Part shown: one piece after another, positions 16,976-24,267 of the stretch
Layout of the letters: every line of letters starts with the position of its first letter
Position numbering within the stretch: the first letter of the stretch is position 1
Source of the DNA: CBDCCV01 sp965215025
GTDB taxonomy: Bacteria; Bacteroidota; Rhodothermia; Rhodothermales; Salinibacteraceae
DNA: 64,000 bases
Assembly (NCBI GenBank): GCA_965215025.1
Contig: CBDCCV010000002.1
Location: 806,001-870,000 of the forward strand
Direction of reading: 5' to 3'
Translations under genes and position numbers: made by a program
Notes under the pieces: model-generated
Database searches by the model: none
Told to the model about the DNA's origin: nothing
The model's input: the letters and a program-made list of their open reading frames with translations, nothing else

Positions 16976-17336
16976 GCGTACGGGTGCGCGTGTGAAAGAA
17001 TCCGCGTCTGCAAAAAGCGCCCGGCCTGCAAGAGGGCGGGCGCTAACGAAGCGCGGAGGCCGCGCCTAGAAGGCGAGGCCACGGAAGCAAAAAAGGGCGG
17101 CGCGGGGGCCTCTCCTCTTGCGTCTCGGCAGGTGTAGTGCGGCGCCTGCCGTGGGTCGTTCACAGCCTTATAAACACGACGGCAGGCCGGATGTTTCTGT
17201 GAGAAGCGCCGAGCCACCGGCGCTACACCAGCGTCGGGCGGCGCTCGCCCTCGGTTTGGAGACCTTCAGTGAGCAGGTTATACTTGTGACATATTGAAGG
17301 TGTCGTGGTGCTGCAAACAGAGCTTGCGAGGATCCC
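16976..17336. other. Intergenic region upstream of rimP and of the permease
   Basis: 361 bases with no convincing gene, between two divergently transcribed genes. It contains a perfect 9-bp inverted repeat (GCCTGCCGT at 17144-17152, complement at 17179-17187) with TTATAA between the arms, a reasonable place for the rimP-operon promoter/operator, and the left copy of the nadB-end direct repeat (17225-17254). Confidence 0.6.
17225..17254 (-). repeat. Left direct repeat: copy of the nadB 3' end
   Basis: Thirty bases match 21909-21938 (end of nadB) at 29 positions, in the same orientation. On the minus strand the copy reads GERRPTLV and then a stop, as the end of NadB does (SERRPTLV). The interval between the two copies contains exactly the four plus-strand genes of the low-GC cassette. 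It looks like an att-type or recombination duplication at the 3' end of a gene. Confidence 0.8.
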
Positions 17337-19754
17337 ATGCTTACGAACTACTTCAAGGTTGCTTGGCGCCACATCTACAGGCACCGCCTCTACGCCGCCG
17401 TCAACGTGGCGGGCCTGGCGCTCGGCTTCGCGGTCGCCCTGCTGATCCTACTTTTCGTCCATGACGAATGGACGCGTGACGCTTTCCACGAGGAGGAAGA
17501 CCGGATCTACCGCGTGGTGGGGCGGGAAGCAGGTGGTGGGGGCACTACTTGGGCGGCAAAGCTGGATGGCCCGGTAGGACCGCTACTTGAGGAAAACCTC
17601 CCGCAGGTCGAGCACGCCGCGCGCGTGAATCTGCAAACGCGCCAGGTCGTCCACGACGAGCAACCCGTCGAGCAGGAGGTGCTCTTCGTGGATCCTGCTT
17701 TCCTGGAGATGTTCACCTTCCCGCTCATCGCCGGCAGCTTCTCAGCGCTCGACGCGCCCGACACGGTAGTCTTAACCGAAGAGGCTGCTCGGCGCTTCTT
17801 CGGCAGCACCCACCCACTGGGACAGACGCTCGACGTCGAGTTCCGCGACGAGGTGCGCGCGCTGACGGTGGCGGGCGTCGTGGAAAACGTGCCGCGCACC
17901 TCCAGCCTCCAGTTCGACCTGCTCGTGCCGATTGAGATGATGGCCTACACAGCGCACCCGATGCTGGGGGCGGAGGTTCTCACCCGCTGGCGTATGCGTG
18001 CAGCCGACACGTACGTGCAGCTTGAAGCAGAAGCCGACGCTGAACAAGCGGCGTCGCTGATCGACCAGATCATCGCAAACCACCGCGACGACTACTCGAC
18101 GGCGTTCACGAACGCGGCCGAGATCGACTCGTTCGCCCTGCAGCCCCTCTCCAAAGTGTACCTGAGCGCCGATATTGACAGCGACGCCGCCGCCAGTAGC
18201 CGCCCCCTCTATGGCTACGTGCTCATGGGCATCGGCGCGCTCGTGCTCTTCTTAGCCTGCATCAATTTCACGGCGTTGGCCGTGGGGCGCTCGGCGGAGC
18301 GGGCCAAAGAAGTGGGCGTGCGCAAGGCGGCGGGCGCCCGACCCAATCAGATCCGCAGGCAGTTCTGGAGCGAGGCGCTGCTGACGACCGTGCTGGCCGT
18401 GCTGGTAGGTTTGGCTCTTGCGGCGCTCGCGCTCCCCTCCTTCAACGCGCTGGCCGGCAAGGCGCTCACGCTGACACCGCTCGCCGACCCGCGCCTGCTC
18501 GCGCTCGTCGCAGGCGGTATCCTAATCATAAGCCTCTTGGCGGCTGCGTACCCGGCTTGGATTCTTGCCCGCCTTCGTCCGACGGAGGTGCTGCGTGGGC
18601 GGGTAGGCAGCCGCCACCAGCATCGGCTGATTCAGGGGCTGGTCGTCGTTCAGTTCGCGCTCTCCCTCGCGCTTCTGATCGGCGCGCTCGGCATGTTCAG
18701 CCAGCTCCGATACATCCAAGACGTGGATCTCGGCTTCGATCACGAGCAGATCCTCGTTATACGGAATCGGACAGACATCGACACCCCGGATCTGATCGCG
18801 CGCCTGCGTCAAGAGCTGCGCCCCTACCCGAGCGTCCAGCAGGTGAGCGGCGCGGGCGAGCTTTTCGGAGAGGCCGGCATACCGTTTACCGTAACGGTGG
18901 GCGATTCAATCAGTGCTCAAATCAACGAACAAACCGTAGGAGAACACTACCGAGAAGTCATGGGCCTAAAGCTTCTGGCCGGGTATGACCTTCCAGGAAA
19001 TGATTCTCAGACGGGCGGTGCGCTGGTTAACGAGGCGTTTCTGCGCGCGCTCCGCTGGACGCCCGAAGATGCTCTCGGGACCTCGCTTGAGCTTGAAGCG
19101 GGCAACGCTACGTGGCTGACTGGCGAAATCTTCGGCGTAGTGGAGGACTACCACTACGAGTCGCTCCACCACGCTGTGGAGCCATTAATGCTCTCGCTGG
19201 GAGGCGCAAGCGGTGGGCTGGGCTACGCCTTGGTACGCATCAGCGGAGACGGCGTCGCGCATTCGCTTCGGCGGATCGAGGCGGCGTGGCAAAGCGTCGC
19301 GCCGGGTGAGCCTTTCCCCTATCGTTTTCTGGATGACGACGTGCAGGCGCAATACGAGACGGACCGGCGATGGGCGGCCATCGTGCGTTGGGCCGTTGCG
19401 CTGGCGCTGCTCATCTCATGCTTCGGCCTCTTTGCCATGTCGGCGCTGGTCACGGCGCGCCGTACCAAAGAGATCGGCATCCGTAAGGCGCTGGGAGCCT
19501 CAACGAGCAGCATGGTGGCGCTTCTATCAAAGGACTTCGTCAAGCTCGTCTTGATCGCCTTCGTCATCGCAGCTCCGGTAGCATACTTTACAATACAGCG
19601 GTGGCTGCAAGGCTTCGCCTACCGCATTAACCTCGGCGCAGGGATCTTTTTAGTGGCCGGCGCTCTGGCGCTCGCCGTTGCGTTAGCTACGATCAGCTAC
19701 CAAACCATTAAGGAGGCGCTCTCTGACCCCGTAGAGACGCTGCGACGTGAGTAG
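17337..19754 (+). CDS. Orphan FtsX/MacB-type ABC transporter permease
   Basis: 805 residues. Starts MLTNYFKVAWRHIYRHRLYAAVNVAGLALGFAVALLILLFV, the first membrane helix of the large MacB/FtsX permeases of Bacteroidota. A periplasmic MacB_PCD-like domain follows (about 60-280), then three helices with the ERAKEVGVRKAAGARPNQIRRQF signature (about 320-345), a second periplasmic domain (about 470-660), and the second FtsX block (RRTKEIGIRKALGASTSSMVALLSKDFVKLVL, about 720-750). No ATPase or membrane-fusion partner is adjacent. Such permeases export lipoproteins, peptides or signals; the secreted peptide gene just downstream is a tempting substrate but that is inference. Confidence 0.92.
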   Translation: MLTNYFKVAWRHIYRHRLYAAVNVAGLALGFAVALLILLFVHDEWTRDAFHEEEDRIYRVVGREAGGGGTTWAAKLDGPVGPLLEENLPQVEHAARVNLQTRQVVHDEQPVEQEVLFVDPAFLEMFTFPLIAGSFSALDAPDTVVLTEEAARRFFGSTHPLGQTLDVEFRDEVRALTVAGVVENVPRTSSLQFDLLVPIEMMAYTAHPMLGAEVLTRWRMRAADTYVQLEAEADAEQAASLIDQIIANHRDDYSTAFTNAAEIDSFALQPLSKVYLSADIDSDAAASSRPLYGYVLMGIGALVLFLACINFTALAVGRSAERAKEVGVRKAAGARPNQIRRQFWSEALLTTVLAVLVGLALAALALPSFNALAGKALTLTPLADPRLLALVAGGILIISLLAAAYPAWILARLRPTEVLRGRVGSRHQHRLIQGLVVVQFALSLALLIGALGMFSQLRYIQDVDLGFDHEQILVIRNRTDIDTPDLIARLRQELRPYPSVQQVSGAGELFGEAGIPFTVTVGDSISAQINEQTVGEHYREVMGLKLLAGYDLPGNDSQTGGALVNEAFLRALRWTPEDALGTSLELEAGNATWLTGEIFGVVEDYHYESLHHAVEPLMLSLGGASGGLGYALVRISGDGVAHSLRRIEAAWQSVAPGEPFPYRFLDDDVQAQYETDRRWAAIVRWAVALALLISCFGLFAMSALVTARRTKEIGIRKALGASTSSMVALLSKDFVKLVLIAFVIAAPVAYFTIQRWLQGFAYRINLGAGIFLVAGALALAVALATISYQTIKEALSDPVETLRRE

Positions 19755-19831
19755 TTTTACTCGGCTGAAGTATGCTTTGCCGCTGAATTGAGTTACACCT
19801 GTTACTTTAAGGTGAAGCGTGGCGACCGCTC

Positions 19832-19862
19832 TTGCATGTTCGGGGGGGGGGGGGCTTAGAGT
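19832..19862 (+). promoter_or_regulatory. Candidate phase-variable promoter with G13 spacer
   Basis: TTGCAT (19832-19837) and TAGAGT (19857-19862) are separated by 19 bases that include an uninterrupted run of 13 G (19842-19854). Loss of two G would give the optimal 17-base spacing. Homopolymer G tracts between -35 and -10 are a known phase-variation device in other bacteria. It lies 44 bases upstream of the thioredoxin-like gene. The promoter assignment is by eye; the tract itself is certain in this sequence, apart from homopolymer sequencing error. Confidence 0.45.
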
Positions 19863-19905
19863 GGAAACAAGCTGGTTCTACATGAAGACTTGATGGGGAT
19901 GTCAT

Positions 19906-20412
19906 TTGAAAAACCACCGCCTACTTGCCGGCGTCGGCTCTCTTGCGCTGCTCGTAGCTGCAACAGCCGCTCTGTCATCTGGCGTTCTGGATAGTAGCGC
20001 TACGATCCCTTCCGAGAAAGCTTCGCAGAGTCTGCCGCTCGTCGGAGGAAAAACGCTCGTTTGGGCTTTCACCCATGACGCCTACGCCTCCTGCAAACAG
20101 CCAGCCTACGTGCTCCGCAGAGTTAAGCAGCACGCCGGCGAGTCCGTTCAACTCGTCGTCTGGTACGACGCAGACGAGTTCGAAAGGAGCGCCGTGCAAG
20201 ATGTGCTGGCACGAGAGCGACTATCAGCCGAGTTGTACCCGGCGAGGCGCGCAGAGTACGAAAGCTTTCTCGGGCGAGTGCCTGTACCCAGTGTGCATCT
20301 CTTCAACGACGGTCGCCACCTGAAGTCGTGGGCTTACGAGACGGAGTTGTTTACGACAGCAGACGTTGTGGAGCACTTGACGAGGGTTCAACCCTCGCAT
20401 CTTCCTCTGTAG
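19906..20412 (+). CDS. Secreted thioredoxin-fold-like protein
   Basis: 168 residues from a TTG at 19906; no in-frame ATG exists nearby. The N-terminal helix (LLAGVGSLALLVAATAALSSG) is a signal or membrane anchor. The body reads LVWAFTHDAYASCKQPAYVLRRV, a strand-turn-helix with a single Cys where thioredoxin-fold proteins have CxxC, and later RVPVPSVHLFNDGRHL, which resembles the cis-proline strand. Similar small proteins accompany six-bladed-propeller genes in Bacteroidota. Disulfide reduction is unlikely with one cysteine; binding or mixed-disulfide exchange is possible. Low-GC relative to the chromosome. Confidence 0.72.
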   Translation: MKNHRLLAGVGSLALLVAATAALSSGVLDSSATIPSEKASQSLPLVGGKTLVWAFTHDAYASCKQPAYVLRRVKQHAGESVQLVVWYDADEFERSAVQDVLARERLSAELYPARRAEYESFLGRVPVPSVHLFNDGRHLKSWAYETELFTTADVVEHLTRVQPSHLPL

Positions 20413-20459
20413 ATCTGGCGTGTTCCGTTTTCAACCAACCAAAACACTGAGGCTTCACC

Positions 20460-20693
20460 ATGCTGCTGCATACGAAACGGTTGCTCTACCTCGCGCTTTT
20501 TGCTCTCTTCGCAGTAGCGTTGACCCTGTCGACGTTGTCATTCACCCCCTCGGCAGAGGCGGCAACGAAAGGAGCATGCCTTGTTGAACAGGGCAAAGAT
20601 CGTCCAACTGGAACACAGTGTTTTGATGCGGGCTGCCGCATAACGCCATGCTGTTACAAAGGTGACTGCGACGTGGAAGATGATGAAGGCTAA
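20460..20693 (+). CDS. Secreted six-cysteine small peptide
   Basis: 77 residues: basic start, long hydrophobic core (LLYLALFALFAVALTLSTLSF), probable cleavage after SAEA, leaving a mature peptide of about 41 residues with six cysteines (ACLVEQ, QCF, GCR, PCC, GDC) and an acidic tail DVEDDEG. Organisation resembles the NVEALA-type small peptides that sit beside six-bladed-propeller proteins in Bacteroidota, though no clear NVEAL motif is present. Even cysteine count suggests three disulfides after export. Flanked by a thioredoxin-like gene upstream and a propeller gene downstream. Function unknown: toxin, pheromone or surface peptide are all possible. Confidence 0.75.
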   Translation: MLLHTKRLLYLALFALFAVALTLSTLSFTPSAEAATKGACLVEQGKDRPTGTQCFDAGCRITPCCYKGDCDVEDDEG

Positions 20694-20716
20694 GCGAGAA
20701 GCCTTCATCATCTTCC
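20675..20716 (+). terminator. Perfect 17-bp hairpin spanning the peptide stop codon
   Basis: Arms 20675-20691 and 20700-20716 are perfectly complementary over 17 bp with an 8-base loop that contains the rest of the TAA stop. No U-run follows, but a second 6-bp hairpin (20715-20731) does. It could stabilise the peptide mRNA, attenuate read-through to the propeller gene, or both. A stem this long inside coding sequence is unusual. Confidence 0.6.
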
Positions 20717-20761
20717 CGTTATCCGAACGGGGTTTCCAAACTCGCGAAGCCAATAACTGAA

Positions 20762-20795
20762 AGAGGGCGATGAGCGACCATGTTCATCGCCCTCT
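20762..20795 (+). terminator. 12-bp GC-rich hairpin before the propeller gene
   Basis: AGAGGGCGATGA (20762-20773) pairs perfectly with 20784-20795 around a 10-base loop, followed by CTTAG. The stem swallows the ATG at 20770, which argues that the propeller gene starts at 20812 instead. It resembles the terminator stem at 52309-52344 but lacks a strong U-run; a partial terminator is likely. Confidence 0.5.
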
Positions 20796-20811
20796 CTTAG
20801 GTCGAAACTCC

Positions 20812-21894
20812 ATGGCGCTTAGCCAGCTTATTGAGCATTGCCGATCCATCTCCCCCGCGACGATAGCAATGGTCGTAATCGCAGGCGCTGGGACGCACAC
20901 GGTTTATGCGCAGCAGATTGCAGAGGTCATTGAATGGACAGATTCTCTCCGCCTCGAAGAACCCCCTGGCGTCATCACCGTCGCGCCAAAGGTGCGGACG
21001 GACTCAAGCGGTGAGTTTATCGTTACAGATTTCAAAGAGAGCCAGGTACGACTCTACGACCGCTCGGGAAGCCTGAAAGGTTACTTTGGCTCCGGAGAAT
21101 TGCAAAATCCAGACGCTGCCATTCGAACTCAGTCCGGTCAGATTCTTGTTCCGCAGTATGGAGTCGGCCTCTCGCTCTTCGGTACAGATGGACGGTTCAT
21201 TAAGCGTTACCCTGACTCATTCGATGAACCTCTCGAGCTATACGTCCTCCCAGGGCGGAAAAACGAAGTGCTAATTGTAGGTTCGCGGGAAGACTGGAGA
21301 CGACCAGATCGCACGTCCGATGCCTATCACCTTCTCCACCGGTTCGATATCGAGACCGGAGAGATTGAGCAAAGCTTTTTCCCCTCCCCACTCCAGCCCG
21401 GAAGCTACAGCAACGTCCTTTATGTAATTGGGGAAAACGTATCAGCGGATGTGCGCGACAACCGCATTGCAACGGCCTTCGCGCCGCTAAGTACGCTGTA
21501 CTTCTTCGGTCTTGATGGAGTGTTCCAGAAGGAGGTCGCCGTTTCGCTCCGCCACTTCCGCCCGCTCAAGAAACCGAAGAAAGAAGCGCTTTCGAGCGCG
21601 GAGATTTTTGACTACTCAACGAAGTTCTCTAAGATAACGGACATGCATTGGTTTCGTGAGGACGTGATTCTGATCCAGTACTACGACCTTTTGGACCGTG
21701 CGACGTGGAAGCTGCGGTGGAACTTGGCAGCCGTCACCCCAGACGGAGAAGTGCTTTTTGATCTCGCGGACACGCCTCAACTCTTCGCCGTTGACCGGAA
21801 GACCGGAGAGCTTTTCTTCAGCCATCCGGACTACGTCGAAGAGAACCGCTGGATCGTCGGGAAGCTCAAGGAGTCCGTCTTATCCAGCCACTGA
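20812..21894 (+). CDS. Secreted six-bladed beta-propeller protein
   Basis: 360 residues from the ATG at 20812 (the ATG at 20770 lies inside a hairpin stem). N-terminal signal region ends THTVYAQQ. Blades are recognisable as DSSGEFIVTDFKESQVRLYDRSGSLKGYFGSGELQNPDAAI, QILVPQYGVGLSLFGTDGRFIKRY, NRIATAFAPLSTLYFFGLDGVFQKEV and WKLRWNLAAVTPDGEVLFDLAD, typical of the 6-bladed-propeller/NHL-like proteins that accompany small secreted peptides in Bacteroidota. No catalytic residues seen; probably a binding protein. Last gene of the cassette, converging on nadB. Confidence 0.8.
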   Translation: MALSQLIEHCRSISPATIAMVVIAGAGTHTVYAQQIAEVIEWTDSLRLEEPPGVITVAPKVRTDSSGEFIVTDFKESQVRLYDRSGSLKGYFGSGELQNPDAAIRTQSGQILVPQYGVGLSLFGTDGRFIKRYPDSFDEPLELYVLPGRKNEVLIVGSREDWRRPDRTSDAYHLLHRFDIETGEIEQSFFPSPLQPGSYSNVLYVIGENVSADVRDNRIATAFAPLSTLYFFGLDGVFQKEVAVSLRHFRPLKKPKKEALSSAEIFDYSTKFSKITDMHWFREDVILIQYYDLLDRATWKLRWNLAAVTPDGEVLFDLADTPQLFAVDRKTGELFFSHPDYVEENRWIVGKLKESVLSSH

Positions 21895-21906
21895 TGCCAC
21901 TTCCTC

Positions 21907-23520
21907 TCACACCAGCGTCGGGCGGCGCTCGCTCTCGGCCGGTTCGGGGTAGTCGAGCATGTAGTGCAGGCCGCGGCTCTCGCGGCGCATCTCGGCGCAA
22001 CGGATGATGAGGTAGCCCGTGGCGATCATGTTGCGCAGCTCGCACAATTCTGAGGAGAGCTGCGAGCGCTGGTAGAAGTCCTCCGTCTCCTCGTACAAGA
22101 GCCGCGTGCGCCTGAGGGCACGCTCCAGGCGCAGCTTCGAGCGGACGATGCCGACGTAGTCGCTCATCACGCGCTGGAGTTCGCCGCGGTTGTGCGAGAT
22201 GAGGATGGCCTCGCGCGGGCGCTCGGTGCCGCTGGCGTCCCACTCCGGCACGCCTTCCTGCGCGGCGTGCTCCTCGGCGTAGCGGAGGGCCGGCTCGACG
22301 GCGCGGCGGCTGAAGACGAGCGCTTCGAGGAGCGAGTTCGACGCGAGGCGGTTGGCGCCGTGGAGGCCTGTGCACGCCACCTCGCCGCAGGCGAAGAGGC
22401 CGCGGATGGAGGTGCGCCCGCGGTGGTCCGTCTGCACGCCGCCGCACTGGTAATGCGCCGCCGGGACGATGGGGATCGGCTCCGCCGTCATGTCGATGCC
22501 GTAGTCCAGGCACGTTTGGTAGATCGTGGGGAAGTGGTGCTTGACCTCGGAGGCGGACTTGTGGGAGATGTCGAGGAGGACGTACTCCTCGCCGCGCGTC
22601 TTGAGCTGGTTGTCGATGGCGCGGGCGACGATGTCGCGCGGGGCGAGTTCGGCGCGGTCGTCGTAGTCGGGCATGAAGCGCTCGCCGGCCTGGTTAAAAA
22701 GGAGCGCCCCCTCGCCGCGCACGGCCTCGGAGATCAGGAACGAGTCGGCCTCGGGGTGGAAGAGCGAGGTGGGGTGGAACTGCACGAACTCCATGTTCGC
22801 CACTCGGGCCTTGGCGCGGTAGGCCATCGCCACGCCGTCGCCCGTGGCCACGGCCGGGTTCGTCGTGTGGCGGTAGACTTGGCCCGAGCCGCCGGCGGCC
22901 AGGAGCGTGGCCTTCGCCAGAAACGTCTCCACCTTCTCCGTCTCCTCGTTTAAGACGTACGCGCCGTAGCAGTGCACGTCGGGCCGGAGGCGGGTGACGT
23001 GCTGGCCGAGATGGTGCTCGGTGATGAGGTCCACGGCGAAGTGGTACTCCAGCAGCCGGATGTTCGGATGCTGGCGCGTTTTTGCCAGAAGCGCGCGCTC
23101 GACCTCGTGCCCGGTGGCGTCGGCGGCGTGGACGATGCGGGAGGCCGAGTGGCCGCCCTCACGCCCGAGATGCAGCGCACTTTTTTCTCCTTTCTGGCCG
23201 TCCTGGCTCGCTTCGCGCGTGAACTCGGCGCCCATCCGCATCAGCTCGCGCACGCGCTCCGGCCCTTCGGTGACGACGATCTCGACGGCCTCGCGGTCGC
23301 ACAGCCCGGCCCCGGCGATGAGCGTGTCCTCGATGTGGCTCTCCGAAGAATCCTCGGTGTCCATCACCGCCGCGATGCCGCCCTGCGCGTAGTTCGTGTT
23401 CGACTCGGCCGAGGCTTTTTTCGTGACGACGGCCACGGTGCCGCGCTCAGCCACGCGCAACGCGAACGACAGCCCCGCCACGCCACTCCCGATTACCAAG
23501 AAGTCGAAGCGCTGAGCCAT
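21907..23520 (-). CDS. nadB: L-aspartate oxidase NadB
   Basis: 537 residues from the ATG at 23520; the frame is open further upstream only as a shadow of ridA. FAD-dependent first enzyme of de novo NAD synthesis, oxidising aspartate to iminoaspartate. Dinucleotide fold FLVIGSGVAGLSFALRVAERG, active-site region TNYAQGGIAAVMDTEDSSESHIEDTL, HSASRIVHAADATGHEVERALL, and GGVQTDHRGRTSIRGLFACGEVACTGLHGANRLASNSLLEALVF are all in place. nadA and nadC are not in the window. Its last 30 bases are duplicated beyond the neighbouring cassette. Confidence 0.97.
   Translation of the reverse strand: MAQRFDFLVIGSGVAGLSFALRVAERGTVAVVTKKASAESNTNYAQGGIAAVMDTEDSSESHIEDTLIAGAGLCDREAVEIVVTEGPERVRELMRMGAEFTREASQDGQKGEKSALHLGREGGHSASRIVHAADATGHEVERALLAKTRQHPNIRLLEYHFAVDLITEHHLGQHVTRLRPDVHCYGAYVLNEETEKVETFLAKATLLAAGGSGQVYRHTTNPAVATGDGVAMAYRAKARVANMEFVQFHPTSLFHPEADSFLISEAVRGEGALLFNQAGERFMPDYDDRAELAPRDIVARAIDNQLKTRGEEYVLLDISHKSASEVKHHFPTIYQTCLDYGIDMTAEPIPIVPAAHYQCGGVQTDHRGRTSIRGLFACGEVACTGLHGANRLASNSLLEALVFSRRAVEPALRYAEEHAAQEGVPEWDASGTERPREAILISHNRGELQRVMSDYVGIVRSKLRLERALRRTRLLYEETEDFYQRSQLSSELCELRNMIATGYLIIRCAEMRRESRGLHYMLDYPEPAESERRPTLV
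21909..21938 (-). repeat. Right direct repeat, native nadB 3' end
   Basis: Partner of 17225-17254 (29 of 30 identical, same orientation). This copy is the functional end of nadB, encoding the last residues and overlapping the stop codon. Confidence 0.8.
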
Positions 23521-23575
23521 TTTTTGCTTTGCGAAATGTATGAGGGGCGCGAAAGGGGCACGATGCACCATGCCC

Positions 23576-23983
23576 TTACGAGTGGGAACTTGCGTTTTCG
23601 ATGACGACTGCGTCGGCCTCGATCTCGACGAGCATCTGCGGATGAATGAGGCGGCTGACCTCGACCATGCTTGTGGCCGGGCGGACGTTTCCGAACGCCT
23701 CGCCGTGCGCGCGGCCGATCTCTTCCCACCGGCTGATGTCGGTGACGTACATCCGCGTGCGCACCACGTCTTCAAGGCCGGCGCCGAAGTGCCGCAGCGC
23801 GCGCTCGACGTTGCGGATGGCTTGTGCGGCCTGCGCGTAGGCGTCGCCCTCGCCCACGAGGCTCCCCTCCTCGTCCGTCGCCGTCGTCCCGGAGACGAAG
23901 ACGAACGGCCCAACGCGCACCGCCCGTGCGTAGCCGACGGTTTCTTCCCAGCGCGTGCCCGTCGAGAAGGTTTCGCGCTTCAT
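23576..23983 (-). CDS. RidA/YjgF family imine deaminase
   Basis: 135 residues. RidA-family trimeric deaminase of reactive enamine/imine intermediates. Motifs: GYARAVRVGPFVFVSGTTA, AYAQAAQAIRNVERALRHFGAGLEDVVRTRMYVTDISRW and PATSMVEVSRLIHPQMLVEIEADAVV. The usual substrate-binding Arg is in VVRTRMYVTD. Placed directly before nadB, which makes an unstable imine (iminoaspartate); a protective role there is a reasonable inference. Its ATG overlaps the stop of the upstream small gene (23980-23983), so translation is probably coupled. Confidence 0.93.
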   Translation of the reverse strand: MKRETFSTGTRWEETVGYARAVRVGPFVFVSGTTATDEEGSLVGEGDAYAQAAQAIRNVERALRHFGAGLEDVVRTRMYVTDISRWEEIGRAHGEAFGNVRPATSMVEVSRLIHPQMLVEIEADAVVIENASSHS

Positions 23984-24264
23984 CCGTCCAGCTTTACGTT
24001 TTCATAGAGCGCGTCCATCCCGATCTCGGCGTTTACCGAGGCCAGCGTAACGGCGTCCGCATCCGAAAACTCGAACAGCTCCCAGCGGCCTGCCTCGTTT
24101 TTGCGGAAGACCTCCACGCGGCGGCGGTCCTGCGCCACGAGTGCGTACTCTTGGAACGAGTCCGGCGTGCGGTACGCCTCGAACTTCTCGCCCACGAGGC
24201 GCTCGGCTTCTTCGAGCGTCATGCTCGCGGGCACCCAGCCCAGCGTTCTCGTCGTCTCGGCCAT
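23980..24264 (-). CDS. Truncated Uma2/DUF820-like protein
   Basis: 94 residues. The C-terminal two-thirds (GEKFEAYRTPDSFQEYALVAQDRRRVEVFRK, then WELFEFSDADAVTLASVNAEIGMDALYENV) matches the end of Uma2-type PD-(D/E)XK proteins. The N-terminal catalytic half of that family, including the nuclease core, is missing and replaced by a short unrelated start. It is wedged between prfB and ridA with 3-base and overlapping junctions. Either a remnant that still has an open frame or a small protein reusing the fold; nuclease activity is not expected. Confidence 0.6.
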   Translation of the reverse strand: MAETTRTLGWVPASMTLEEAERLVGEKFEAYRTPDSFQEYALVAQDRRRVEVFRKNEAGRWELFEFSDADAVTLASVNAEIGMDALYENVKLDG

Positions 24265-24267
24265 CAG

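Noticed and set aside
20770..20811. Earlier ATG for the propeller gene
   Set aside because: The ATG at 20770 is buried in a 12-bp hairpin stem and yields no signal-peptide start; 20812 is preferred.
23521..23913. N-terminal extension of the nadB frame to 668 codons
   Set aside because: Overlaps ridA in another frame; the Rossmann strand of NadB begins right after the ATG at 23520.
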